A stretch of 64,000 bases of DNA from Xenopus tropicalis (taxonomy: Eukaryota > Chordata > Amphibia > Anura > Pipidae). The translations under genes were made by a program, and so were the position numbers. The stretch lies in assembly GCF_000004195.4 (NCBI RefSeq), contig NC_030679.2, positions 145,950,243-146,014,242 on the forward strand, given 5' to 3'. The notes below the pieces were generated by a model. That model had not been told where the DNA came from and did no database searches. It saw nothing but the letters and a program-made list of their open reading frames with translations. Below are positions 36,101-46,168 of the stretch, piece after piece. Numbering within the stretch: the stretch's first letter is position 1; each line of letters opens with the position of its first letter.

Positions 36101-39100
36101 ACTGTAATAAATAATAATAATAATAATAAACTGCTTTTACAAGGACTATTGGGTTACAGATGAGATCAGCAGGACAGCTGTCCCCAGCAGCTAGATACAG
36201 AGCAGTAGAAAGTAGATTACTAGTCAGCAAAGCTACCTAAACTGTCCCTCAAACCTCTGCACAGCTCTCTCCCTATGCTAACTCATCAAACACACACAGG
36301 CAGAATGTAAAATGGCTGCTGGGCTTCGGTTCATATATGGAAGGGAGTGGTCCGGGGGTGGTCCAGGAAGGAGAGCTGCCTGATTGGCTGCCATGTATCT
36401 GCTGGCTCTGGGGTGAGAGGTCAAAATTTGGCTCCAGCTAAGGCGAACCCAAAATTGCGAACATTGCTAAAAGTTCGCGAACTTGCGAACTTGCGAACAC
36501 CCGATTTTCGTGCGAATTAGTTTGCCGGCGAACAGTTCGCTACATCTCTAACTGCCATGTGTTTATGAATTAGGTAAAGGTAAGCCATGAAATTAGTGTG
36601 CACAAGGTATATTTTGGGGTTTCTAAGTGCCATGTGCTTTGATAAATCTATGTACTGTGGGCATCAAACTGTTCAGTAAACCTCTGGGGTTCATATTTTG
36701 GGTTTTTTATCTTGGTACATAATGACCTATAGAAAATAAGATGATGCATATTGGAGGTTTGTGTGGTTTTTGGAAAAAATCAGCAAACCTTTGCGGCTTG
36801 GTACTTTGGAGTAGAAAGACATGGTTACCCATGTTAGATTTCGAGAAATGTGTACTTTCCAAAAATATATGATTTTCTGGGGTGAGCGTACTTTTTACTA
36901 ACTTTATCCTACATAAAATGATGTAAATGTGTTGATTTTGCAGAAGCTGAAATGACAGAAATGACGGATCATATGGGGGTATGTTCATATTGGGGCCCCT
37001 ACATGCCACATACTTAGGTAAACCTATACATATTGGGCATCAAACTGTTCAGTGGACCCCTGGCATTCATATTTAGGGTGTTGTATCCTGGTACCTAATG
37101 CTATGTGGGAGATAAGATACTGCAAAGTGGAAGCTTTGAGGGGATTTTTGGAAATGTCATCAAAATTGCTAACTTTAGAAATGCTTTGTGGCTTGGTACT
37201 TTGGAGTAGAAAGACATGGGTACCCATTTTAGATTCAGTGGAATGTGTTCTTTCCAAAAATATATGGCTTTCTGGAGTAAGCATACTTTTTTGTAGCGTT
37301 ATCCCACACAAAATGATGTAAATGTGTTGATTTTGCAGAAGCTGAAATGACAGAAATGACAGTTCATATGGGGTATGTTCACATTGGGGCCCCTACATGC
37401 CACATACTTAGGTAAACCTATACATATTGGGCATCATACTGTTCAGTGGACCCCTGGCATTCAAATTCATGGGTGTTTTATCTTGGTACCTAATGATACA
37501 TGGGAGATAAGATGCTGCAAAGTGGAAGCTTTGAGAGGATTTTTGGAAATGTTATAAAAAATGCCAACTTTACGAAAGCTTTGCGGCTTGGTACTTTGGA
37601 GTAGAAAGACATGGGTATCCATTTTAGATTCGGGGGAATGTGTGTCAGAGTTATATATATAAATGTCATACTTATATATAAATGTCTCGTAGTATCTATA
37701 ATTTGCTCGTATCTATATACTCCAATGATCCTCCACTAGGGATATATGATTCTCGCCCACAGTGAGTAAGTCGCTCTTGGATTTAAATAAATACTTACTC
37801 AAATCGAGCCTGGCCCCGAAGTTCCCCCTGGGCCTGACCTGAATCATTCAGATTCACAAAGGATATTAACCAGACAGCTTTATTAGAGGTATACATTAAT
37901 ACAGAGTATTACAATACAGAGTATTAAATAATAGCTCATACATCCTGAAAGCTCGTGAGGACGTGAGGGAACAAATTCAAGTACAAAAATGTTGACATTT
38001 AACCATTTCTTCCTACTTGGGGCTGATCCCATGGCAGCCAATCATTAGCCTTGTTTTAGCATAACTGTGTCTCTCTGTCCATCTTTAGGAAAGGATTAAG
38101 TGTCTCACTGTCTCAGCACAATAGCCCAAAAAGGTATCTCTCTGGTAAAAGAAATCTACATCAGCGCAGTGTCCCAAATGGTATTTGTGCAGTTGGTGTT
38201 TCTGAGACTATTTGTGGCATTCTTAACCTTGCACTAGGGATACTTGTGACAGGAGACAACAGATGCATTCCTTGTTCTATGTAAACATTCTAAGGCCCAA
38301 GTACAGAATGACCTTTGGTCTTTATGTCTAAAATCAACCTACAAGTGCAGTTGTTCTGTGCCTGTGTCCTGTTCTAAATCTTTGTTCTTTGATAATAACT
38401 AAAATATAAGTGTTTATAGCATAAATCTAAAACACCAATATCTACAATGTGTACTTTCCAAAAATATATGGCTTTCTGGGGTGAGTGTACTTTTTGTAGC
38501 TTTATCCTACATAAAATGATGTAAATGTGTTGATTTTACAGAAGCTGGAATGACAGAAATAATAGATCATATGGGGGTATGTTCACATTGGGGCCCCTAC
38601 ATGCCACATTCTTGGGTAAACCTATACATATTGGGCATCAAACTGTTCAGTGGACCCCCGGTGTTCATATTTAGGGTGTTTTATTTGGTTACTTTATGAC
38701 CTGTAGGAGATAAGATACTATAGACAGGAAGCTTTGAAGCGATTTTTAAGAAATTTCACAAATTTTGATAAAAACCAATAACTTTAGGAAAGCATTGCGA
38801 CTTGGTAGTTTGGAGTAGACAGACAGTTGTACCTATTCTGGATTCCACAGAATCTGTTCTTTCTAAAAATGTATAATTTTCTGGGATAAACCTTCTGTTA
38901 GTGGAATTTTTGACCTTGAAATCTAAAGTATGCAGCTTTCTGGAGCAGTGCTTTGGGAATTTGGTAGTGTACTGCTGGGAGTTTTTGACCGATGCAAGTG
39001 AAAAATCTCTATAAAACTATATATAATTGGTATTGGCACGTTCAGGAGACTTAGGACATTCCAAATCGGTTGTATTTTCATGCATAAAATAATTTTTGTT

Positions 39101-42100
39101 TCCGGTGTATGTGTTTATATTATGGAAAATATTATTTTTTTCATTTTTTAGACATTTAGAAGCCTATATCTTGTTACAGAATTGGAATTACAGAAAAATT
39201 CCACCATATTTTGAAAGCTTAGGTTGTCCTGAAAAAAAAGATATATAGTTTTCCTGGGTAAACTAAAAGTCCCCCCAAGGAAAGGCCCCTAAAGTGAAAC
39301 AGTGCAAAATGTTCAAAAACTGTCTGGCAGTAGAAGTTCCACTTTGTTCAAAATGGTTGGAAGGGAAAGGGTTAAAGAGTAAGCAAAACCATCATAGGAT
39401 GATATTACTGGTTATTTAAAACCAGAGGATACCTAGTAGCCAATCATAGCCCTTATTTGGCACCTCCATGAACTTTTATGGTGCTTGCGTTGCTGTCCAA
39501 GTCTTTTTACATTTGACTGTCGCTCATGAGTAAGAAAGGTTGGGGACCCCTGCAAGCCATTTTGATCAAAGTGGAAGTTGTATTGCTAGACAGTTTTTTA
39601 ACATTGTGCACTGTTTCACTTTAGGGGCCTTTCCTCAGGGGTACTATTAATTTACCCAGAAAAACAATATATTGTTTTTTTCAGGACAACCTAAGCTTTC
39701 AAAATATGGTAAAATGTTTGTGTAATTCCAATTCTGTAACAAGATACAGGCTTCTAAATGTCTAAAATGAAAAAAAAATCTAATTTTCCATAATATCAAC
39801 ACACATAATAGAAACAATACTTATTTTATGCACGAATATACAACCGATTTGGAAAGTCCCATGTCTCCTGAACATGCCAATACCAAATATATATGGTTTT
39901 ATGGAGATTTTTCACTTGTATAGGTCAAAAACTCCCAGCAGTACACTACCAAATTTCCAAAGCACTGCTCCAGAAAGCTGCATACTTTAGATTTCAAGGA
40001 CAAAAACTCCACTAACAGAAGGTTTATCTTAGAAAATTGTACATTTTTGGAAAGAACAGATTTTGGGGAATCCAGAATAGCCTGTCTGTCTACTCCAAAC
40101 TATCAAGTAGCAATGCTTTCATAAATTTATAGGTTTTTATTAAAATTTATGAAATTTTTAAAGAATCGCTTCAAAGTTTCCAGTCTATAGTATCTTTAGT
40201 ATCTTATCTCCTACAGGTTATAAAGTAACCAAATAAATGTCCACTGAACAGTTTGATGCCTAATATGTATAGGTTTACCTAAGAATGTGGCATGTAGGGG
40301 CCCCAATGTGAACATACCCCCATATGATCTATCATTTCTGTTTTTTCAGCTTCTGCAAAATCAACACATTTACATAATTTTATGTAGGATAAAGCTAGTA
40401 AAAAGTACGCTCACCCCAGAAAGTCATATATTTTTGGAAAGTACACATTCCCCCGAATCTAAAATGGGTACCCATGTCTTTTCACTCCAAAGTACCAAGC
40501 TGTAAAGTGTTCCCAAACTTGGCAATTTTGATAACATTTCCAAAAATCCACTCAAAGCTTTCAGTTTGCAGCATCTTATCTGCCACTGATCAATAGTTAC
40601 CAAGATAAAACACCCTGAATTTGGACGCCAGGGGTCCACTGAACAGTTTGATACCTAATATGTATAGGTTTACCCAAGTATGTGGCATGTAGGGGCCCCA
40701 ATGTGAATATGCCCCCATAGGATCAATCATTTCTGTCATCATTTCAGCTCCTGCAAAGTTAACACATTTACATAATTTATGTGGGATAAAGCTAGTAAAA
40801 AGTACGCTCACCCCAGAAAGTCATATATTTTTGGAAAGTACACATTCACCCAAATCTAAAATGGGTACCCATGTCTATCTACTCTAAAGTACCAAGCCAC
40901 AAAGCTTTTCTAAAGTTAGCAATTTTGATGACATTTCCAAAAATCCCCTCACAGCTTCGACTTTGCAGCATCTTATCTCCCACATAGTGTTAGGTACCAA
41001 GATAAAACACCCTAAATTTGAATGCCAGGTGTCCACTGAACAGTTTGACACCAAATATGTATAGGTTTACCTAAGTATGTGGCATGTAGGGGCCCCAATG
41101 GGAACATACCCCCATATGATTTGTCATTTCAGCTCCTGAAAAATCAACACATTTACATACTTTATGTGGGATAATGGTACAACAAGTACACTCACCCCAG
41201 AAAGCCATATATTTTTGAAAAGTACACATTCCCCCGAATCTATAATGGGTAAACATTTCTTTTTGGGTGCTAAAACAGGACATCTATCAGGTCCTCCTCT
41301 TTTCCTATATATTCTCTGGGTCTCCCAGTAAGCTTTCTTGCCTTCTAAGCCAATCATATCACTCCCCTGCTTGTAACCAGGCCAAATGATGTCACACGCA
41401 AAGGAAGCTAAGTCATAGAGAAGTTTCATATTCAACAATTTTCTCCAAAAATTCACAACTAGGACTAAACCTTAATTGTCTATAATATGATATTTGTGTC
41501 CATCATTAGTTGCTCTTTGATGCAATATTGTAAGTACAACAGATGCAAGATGCATGTTCAGGAGCACCTTTTTCCCCCCCAAATGTACAGTTAACGCATT
41601 ATATTAAGAACGTCCGGGTGAAGCTCAGGAATGGAAGAGAAGTTTTCTTTCATAAGGATGGAAACCCACCGGCTGTTTATGATATAATAAACTTGCAGCC
41701 AGAGTCAAACGGTACCCTGAAGCAAGTGAAGGTGGGAAGCTACGACACGTTGAATTCTTCTGGGGAAATCTTTAGCCTTGACACAAGCTCAGTGTGGTGG
41801 GCAACTTCCAATGCTGAAGTAAGTAAGCGCAATTTATCCGTAGATAGTATCACTTTTTGGATTATTAATGGAGTAACCCAATACTTCAGTGTTTTCAATC
41901 AGGCAGTTTTCCTTAGGTTTGGACACCTAAAGGGGTCCTAAGTTCCCTGTGTGTAAAACAGTTTACTTCTCAGGTTAAAAGTAAGCTTCCCCTGTATTTC
42001 TAGGAATGCCCAGTAGGTGGTGGTGCAGTCCAATACAAAAGGAAGTGGCTACATGTGCTCCAGATAGATAGTATGAGCAGCACAAAAGCTCCAACAAGGA

Positions 42101-45100
42101 AATTAGATGGTTAGAACCCTGCGGTATAAAAGACCACCAGCTTAGGGATTCAATTGGTTGAGCTTAGGGACCCAGTGTGTGAGATTTCTGAAGCAAGGGA
42201 CAGTTGGGAGTTACTAGGGATGCACCGAATCCAGGATTCGTTTATTCTGCCTTTTTGGGCAGGGTTCGGTTTCGGCCGAATCCAAGGTCCTGGCTGAACC
42301 AAATCCGAATCCTAATTAGCATAAATTAGCATATGCCAATTAGCATTCAGAATTCGGGTTAAATGTTAGGGGGAACTTTTAACCATTCTGCATCATAATT
42401 AGCATATGCTAATTAGGATTCAGATTCGGTTCGGTATTTGGTCGAATCCATCAGGGTGGGTTCGGTGCATTCCTAGTTGTCACCCTAACTAGTAAGTGGT
42501 GAAATTGAATTATATGTTAATACTATAGCACACCCAAGGGTGGGATACACTAAGAATAATTAAAGGAGAACTAAAGCTTAACAAAAAATTACGTTAGAAA
42601 TGCTGTATAATGTGTTTTGCGCTTTTGTACCAGCCCAAGGCAAAAACAACCTATTAGCGTTAAAGATCTGTGCCTGCGAATATGTGCTTAGTAGGCGTCC
42701 ATTTTCTTTCTGTTATCATTTAGTTGAGTTTAGGGAGTGACTGACAATATACAGTATGTATAGAGTACAAAAGTCATGATACAAAGCTGTTTTTTTCTAC
42801 AACCCCTACACTGAGCATATACAGCCTAATGGACAGTCCTAACAAAATCCAAGATGGAGGGCTCCTATGCACAACTTTGAAGGCCTGGATCATTACTGTT
42901 AAAGAGATGCTGAACCTTTAGGCTGGTGCAATAAGTTCTCTATATAAAATACATATAGAAAACATTTCTAGCCATACTTGTTTTAGTTCTCCTTTAAGCC
43001 ATTGTTTATGGGTACATTGACTGAAGTTTGATATTTGATTTTTTTTTTCTTTTTTTAAGATTCCCCTCTCTGTTTGCAGCCAGATCTGCTCAGTGGGGTT
43101 CAAAAAAGTAGCAAAGAAAGGGGAACCAGTGTGCTGCTTCCAGTGTGTTCCCTGTTCCCAAGGGGAGATCACCAATCAGACAGGTGAGTGACCCCCCCCC
43201 CCAAAAAAAATATCAATGTAGTTTCTAAGCTAAATATGGTCTTTTATTCATTGTAGATCACCCGGAGGAGGGATAGTTTCCCTTCAGGGCACTTTATTTA
43301 CATTAATGAGGGCAACATCGTACCAACAATATCTCCTACTGGGGACATAGACCACACAGAGATACAAAACCTTCTCCAACTGGCTTCCAAGTTTTCATGA
43401 TTCTGAGCCATTTCTAAAACAAAGTAAATTGGGTCATACTCATGAAGATCCAGTTATTTAGTGAGGGGGGCGGGAACAAGCAGATCTCTTCCTGATTTGG
43501 CCACCCACCAGCTGGGCCAAATTGGACTAATCCACTTGTTGGCCAAGGGACCACTGATTAAATGATACTACAGGAGTAGGCGGATTTGTTGGCACAAAGC
43601 TTGAAACATTCCATGATTTTCTCCTCTTCTCACCCCCCCATCCCAGTAGTTTAATTTGATGAGATAAAGGACATACCATTTATTAAAGGGGAACTCAACC
43701 CAAACACAACTTTTTCAAAATATAATTTCCAGCAACATGCAGCCTTTTCATGCTTTTTAATGTAATAATTTGGTTTGGAAAAGTTCCCTAAACCCCATGT
43801 TCCCCTGCTGATTGGCTGACTACTTTGAGATTCAAATAAAATGTAACAGTGGGTGCCTCAGTCTGCCTTCAGCCTGCCTCCTCCCAATCCCACAATCCCC
43901 TGCTGCACATGTGATGTCAATAAGGAAAGGAACATTACAGTACAATGCATTGTGGGTTATGCAGTTCCTGCATGCTGTCTGTAAGCTGTGGAGAAGTTGT
44001 TACAATTTGAAACATCAGAGTTTTAGTCCCTCCTCCCCTGCCAGGATTTCAAATGATGCAGAAAGAGTTTTTACAGCTGAATTTCAGCATATTAAAATGG
44101 TATTTATTCCTACTTTTTGTAGGAACAGATTACAGTTATAGGGATATTAGGGGTTTCTATGTTGTGTGGGGCTCTTTAACAAATTTTGGTTCGGAAGCCA
44201 GAGTTCCCCTTTAACTATGATATAGATGGTATGTTGACTTTATTTGGTGGTCATACTCCAAACAAAATGTAAGAATATCTCAATAATAAATATTTCCATT
44301 TTTTCAATCTAGATGCCATTGAGTGCTGGAGTTGCCCCTGGGACATGTGGCCCAACAGTGCAAGAGACAGATGCATTTTAAAACCCACTGAGTTCCTTTC
44401 CTATGAGGATCCCCTGGGGATCATCCTGGCAGCTACCAGTACTCTCTCCTCTATGGTCCCAATTTTTATTTTTCGACTTTTCATTCATTATAAATCCACC
44501 CCGATTGTGAGAGCCAATAACTATTCAGTGAGTTGTATTCTCTTAGTATCTCTGTCTTTCTGCTTCCTCTGTGCTTTGGCTTTCATTGGTTACCCCCAAC
44601 CTGAGAAGTGCCTTCTGCGCCAGGCGGCATTTGGCCTCGTCTTTACCCTCTGTGTATCCTGCATTTTGGCCAAAACTGTTATTGTTGTTTTTGCCTTCAT
44701 GGCCACTAAACCCGGGAGCAGCCTCAAAAAATGGACAACTCCCCGTGTGCCCTACATGATCATTACCATCTGCACCTTCATACAACTCACTTTGTGCATT
44801 TTCTGGCTCTCTATCTCCCCTCCTTTCCCACAATACAATATTGAAGCCAAACCAGGGATCATTGTTGTAGAGTGCAATGAAAACTCTCCATTTGCCTTCT
44901 GGTGCATGCTGGGATATCTTGGACTTTTAGCCACTGTCAGTTTCACTGTAGCTTTCCTGGCCAGGAGGCTCCCAGACAACTTCAATGAGGCCAAACTAAT
45001 AACATTCAGTATGTTGGCTTTCCTCAGTGTGTGGGTGTACTTTATCCCAGCCTCTCTCAGTGCCCAGGGCAAGTATACTGTTGCCATGGAGATCTTTGCC

Positions 45101-45217
45101 ATTCTGACTTCCACCTGGGCCCTTGTGTTCTGCATGTTCCTCCCCAAATGTTTCATCATATTGTTCAGACCCGACATGAACTTGAGAGAAAATCTGATGG
45201 TAAAGACAGGAGTATGA
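27173..45217 (+). CDS. V2R gene C, complete (7 exons, 860 aa)
   Basis: Receptor of the same type as B. Exons: 27173-27177 (proposed ATGAG), 31110-31313, 32018-32309, 33124-33948, 41591-41818, 43060-43183 and 44313-45217, totalling 2583 nt and 860 residues. All borders are GT-AG and the frame is open throughout. Close to B and D. Differences from D cluster after SEGW in the ligand domain (SDILNNF against SNIFTNY). Intron 4 is 7.6 kb, swollen by nested transposons; the exons remain intact, so the gene may still work. The 5-nt first exon is inferred. Confidence 0.93.
27352..28256 (-). mobile_element. L2-type LINE, 3' end fragment
   Basis: On the minus strand a broken frame reads like the end of an L2/CR1-group reverse transcriptase protein: SHINNTAKTCRFFLRNIAKI, IHALILSRLDY, AARILLLSPKRG, LAWLPVKQRIAYKILLLTFK. 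It ends in the L2-style tail GCGCTTTATAAATAAAG followed by CATA repeats (plus strand about 27352-27395). It interrupts sequence that is continuous upstream of D and E, so it entered after duplication. Confidence 0.82.
28257..28466. other. Shared intron 1 sequence of gene C
   Basis: Resumes the sequence seen at 10860 and 46350 (TATCTGCCAATAACAATCTA), continuing to TTACAGGAGGGAAAAATCAA. No exon is recognised. Confidence 0.5.
28467..29523. mobile_element. TA-flanked DNA transposon, CTCGAGTATAAGCCGA ends
   Basis: Left end CCGTATATACTCGAGTATAA and right end ACTCGAGTATATACAG (reverse complement of the left end) are bounded by TA on each side (28465-28466, 29524-29525). The empty site ACAATTAGTCAAC is seen before D and E. 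A TA duplication points to Tc1/mariner. The middle has GC-rich repeats (AGCAGCAGCGCATCCGG) and a G run. No transposase is seen. Confidence 0.8.
29524..29756. mobile_element. SINE-like repeat (GTTTCGCACCATTGGGTGC)
   Basis: Same element as 46547-46790 and about 59445-59705: TAGTCAACAAG ... CTTGTTGACTA, with CATTGGGTGCTTCATCAG inside. It is missing before B (about 11050). Confidence 0.7.
29757..30402. repeat. Shared intron 1 block and MITE (GGGCCCATTAACTAA)
   Basis: Counterpart of 11070-11250 plus 14943-15462. The MITE runs about 30044-30402. Confidence 0.6.
30403..30861. mobile_element. MITE with AAGGGGCACATTCACTAA ends, unexpanded copy
   Basis: Ends AAGGGGCACATTCACTAAAA and TTAGTAAATGGGCCCCTAAG. 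Compare 15463-17692, where this MITE carries the 52-bp array. Confidence 0.65.
31110..31313 (+). CDS. Gene C exon 2, N-terminus
   Basis: 204 nt, acceptor GTTACAG|G, donor ACC AC|GTAAGT. GPQGILVPGDILIGAVIPIH and FQEKPTSDICT as in B; PVFCSD where the others have PVSCSD. Confidence 0.88.
31453..31758. mobile_element. hAT-like MITE in gene C intron 2
   Basis: CAGGGGTCCCCAATTTTTCT ... GGTTGGGGATCACTG, the standard 306-bp form, shared by position with B, D and E. Confidence 0.7.
32018..32309 (+). CDS. Gene C exon 3, first lobe of ligand domain
   Basis: 292 nt, acceptor GTCAAG|G, donor CAG|GTAGGA. QALRYAVEEINRSSEILPN, IPNYCCRESPPLSAIIGHSK and LGLYRFPQ. Confidence 0.95.
32443..32968 (-). mobile_element. 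hAT-type MITE with 20-bp tandem array
   Basis: 526 bp, TAGTGATGGGC ... GCTCATCACTA, flanked by GTGATAAT at 32435-32442 and 32969-32976. Gene D has the empty site (GAGTGATAATTGTACGG). Inside, 32590-32870 repeats GACAAAAGAATAGCCGCGGG. The minus strand yields overlapping artefact frames. Confidence 0.88.
33124..33948 (+). CDS. Gene C exon 4, ligand-binding domain core
   Basis: 825 nt, phase 0. ISCFSTSSLLSD, FKWTWVGLVASNDDYGFEG, FVASEGWSVSDILNNFSKI, TCTGDENLEHVQNGYNDV. Nearly identical to D outside the SEGW patch. Confidence 0.96.
34026..34146. mobile_element. hAT-like MITE, inner half, split by a later insertion
   Basis: AAGTCAGGAATTCAAAAATA ... GGTTGGGGATCACTG. Its outer part continues at 39376-39553 beyond the piggyBac-like element, as the intact order in D shows (50805-51098). 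Confidence 0.65.
35803..36550. mobile_element. hAT-type MITE nested in the piggyBac-like element
   Basis: Perfect 16-bp ends TAGAGATGTAGCGAAC / GTTCGCTACATCTCTA, with the 8-bp duplication ACTGCCAT at 35795-35802 and 36551-36558. Rich in GTTCGCGAAC palindromes near the ends, with an AAT microsatellite near 36110. Confidence 0.9.
37643..38446. mobile_element. Solo LTR nested in the piggyBac-like element
   Basis: 804 bp starting TGTCAGAG and ending ATCTACA, flanked by ATGTG at 37638-37642 and 38447-38451. Sister repeat units show the empty GGAATGTGTACTTTCC. TG...CA ends with a 5-bp duplication are typical of an LTR retroelement whose body was lost by recombination. The element class (Gypsy, ERV or other) cannot be told. 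Confidence 0.72.
39554..41262 (-). mobile_element. Inverted partial copy of the piggyBac-like element
   Basis: Reverse complement of the 3' part of 34151-39371: AAAGTGGAAGTTGTATTGCT, GGGGCCTTTCCTCAGGGG, then four ~390-bp units read backwards. It is shared with D (51099-52371), including the right junction TTTCTTTTTGGGTGCT, so it is older than the C/D split. Confidence 0.8.
41263..41590. other. Pre-exon flank of gene C exon 5
   Basis: Intronic sequence shared with B and D (CCAATCATATCACTCCCCTG, ACATTTGTGTCC-like AT stretch), ending CCCCCCCAAATGTACAG. Confidence 0.6.
41591..41818 (+). CDS. Gene C exon 5, end of ligand domain
   Basis: 228 nt, phase 0. LTHYIKNVRVKLRNGREVFF, DGNPPAVYDIINLQPES (Trp of B replaced by Leu), SSVWWATSNAE; donor GAA|GTAAGT. 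Confidence 0.95.
42215..42475. mobile_element. hAT-type MITE, TAGGGATGCACCGAATCC family
   Basis: Ortholog of 23756-24003, with ends TAGGGATGCACCGAATCC and GGTTCGGTGCATTCCTA. Confidence 0.72.
42564..42993. mobile_element. piggyBac-type MITE, TTAA-flanked
   Basis: TTAA 42560-42563 and 42994-42997 around AGGAGAACTAAAGCTTAAC ... GTTTTAGTTCTCCT. Confidence 0.75.
43060..43183 (+). CDS. Gene C exon 6, cysteine-rich linker
   Basis: 124 nt, acceptor TTTTTTAAG|ATT. IPLSVCSQICSVGFKK (SCP of B and D changed to ICS; all cysteines kept), PVCCFQCVPCSQGEITNQT. Confidence 0.94.
43685..44214. mobile_element. TTAA-flanked MITE, AGGGGAACTC ends
   Basis: TTAA|AGGGGAACTCAACCCAAAC near 43683 and CCAGAGTTCCCCT|TTAA near 44200-44214 are inverted ends. 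A counterpart lies in D (about 55555-56100). Inside are GCAATGCATTGTGGGTTAT-like and CTCCTCCCCTGCCAGGAT motifs. Confidence 0.6.
44313..45217 (+). CDS. Gene C exon 7, seven-helix domain and stop
   Basis: 905 nt, acceptor CAATCTAG|AT, stop TGA 45215-45217. Same helices as B; CNENSPFAFWCMLGYLG where B has CNENSQFAF. AATAAA follows at 45253. Confidence 0.97.
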
Positions 45218-45252
45218 AAGAAACATCTAATTGGTCAAAACTATTCCTGTGC

Positions 45253-45258
45253 AATAAA
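45253..45258 (+). terminator. Poly(A) signal of gene C
   Basis: AATAAA 35 nt after the stop, in the shared context CCTGTGCAATAAAATGATG. Confidence 0.75.
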
Positions 45259-45975
45259 ATGATGTGAAGTGTCTATGGAACGATTAATTATTGTATCATC
45301 TGCCCAGTTCCACCAAAGGGATTAGGGGTAATTTATCTCAATGCAATTAAAGGGGAACTATCCCCCCAGAATGAATAAGTAACCAACAGACAGTTTATAT
45401 TATGTTAAGTGGCCTATTAAAGAATCTCCCCAAACTGGAATATATATATCAGTAAATATTGCCCTTTTATATCCTTTCCCTTGAGCCGCCATTTAGTGAT
45501 GGGCTGTGTGCTCCCTCAGAGATCAGCTGGCAGGAAGTGATGCAGCTCTAACTGTAACAGGAAGTAGTGTGGGAGCAAAAGACAGAACTCTGCCCATTCA
45601 TTGGCTGATGGGGCCAACATGTATGTGTGCCTTGGCTTGTTTGTGTGCACTGTGAATCCTATGATCCCAGGGGGCGGCCCTTAGTACATAAAATGGCAGT
45701 TTCCTATTTAGGATTACCCAATGGCACATACTGCTAAATAAGTATATTTATATGAAAATGGTTTATTTAGATGAAGCCGGGTTTTACATATGAGCTGTTT
45801 ATGCAGTATATTTATATAGAGACCTACATTGTTTGGGGCTTAGTTTTACTTTGGATTTTTTTTTTGGAGTCCTTGTCCAGTTTGGTGATATGGTCTATCA
45901 ACTCCCCATTGGCTGTAGGTTTGGGACAAGGCACCCAAGCCCAACGGTTGAACTGGTGAGTTTATACTACTTGTA
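45259..45975. other. C-D intergenic, gene-proximal part
   Basis: Shared 3'-flank repeat (45350-45600), then sequence common to the other intergenic copies up to the promoter block. Confidence 0.55.
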
Positions 45976-45989
45976 TTTCCATTGGGATC

Positions 45990-46163
45990 ATTTTCATATT
46001 GCCATAAATATCCACTGTACTTTACAAATAATGAAGGGCCATCTAATTAGTGCAGTTATGCAATTAGTGCCTGAGCCTGCCCAGGGCTGGGCCTCTGTGT
46101 ATATTTACTGGAATATAAATGGTATAAATGCTTAGCAAGAGACAGAGCACGGACCCAGACAGA
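45990..46163 (+). promoter_or_regulatory. Putative promoter of gene D, two TATA boxes
   Basis: TATAAAT at 46114-46120 and 46123-46129, ATG at 46164. Otherwise as for B. Confidence 0.55.
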
Positions 46164-46168
46164 ATGAG
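46164..46168 (+). CDS. Gene D exon 1, proposed ATGAG
   Basis: ATG AG|GTAAGG, 2.25 kb before exon 2, the shortest of the first introns. Spliced start MRVTDYLYRTFW. Confidence 0.5.

Larger units (their letters stand above)
34151..39371. mobile_element. piggyBac-like element (TTAA) with two nested insertions
   Basis: TTAA at 34147-34150 and 39372-39375 flank CCCTTTAAACGCC ... GGAAGGGAAAGGG. D and B show the empty site GCTTTAAAGAGTAA. It is 5.2 kb, of which about 1.57 kb is nested insertions with their duplications. The left end has short palindromes (CACGTAGCTCCTACGTG). A CA microsatellite at 34518-34578 and degenerate units of about 390 bp fill the rest. No transposase frame is seen. Confidence 0.85.
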
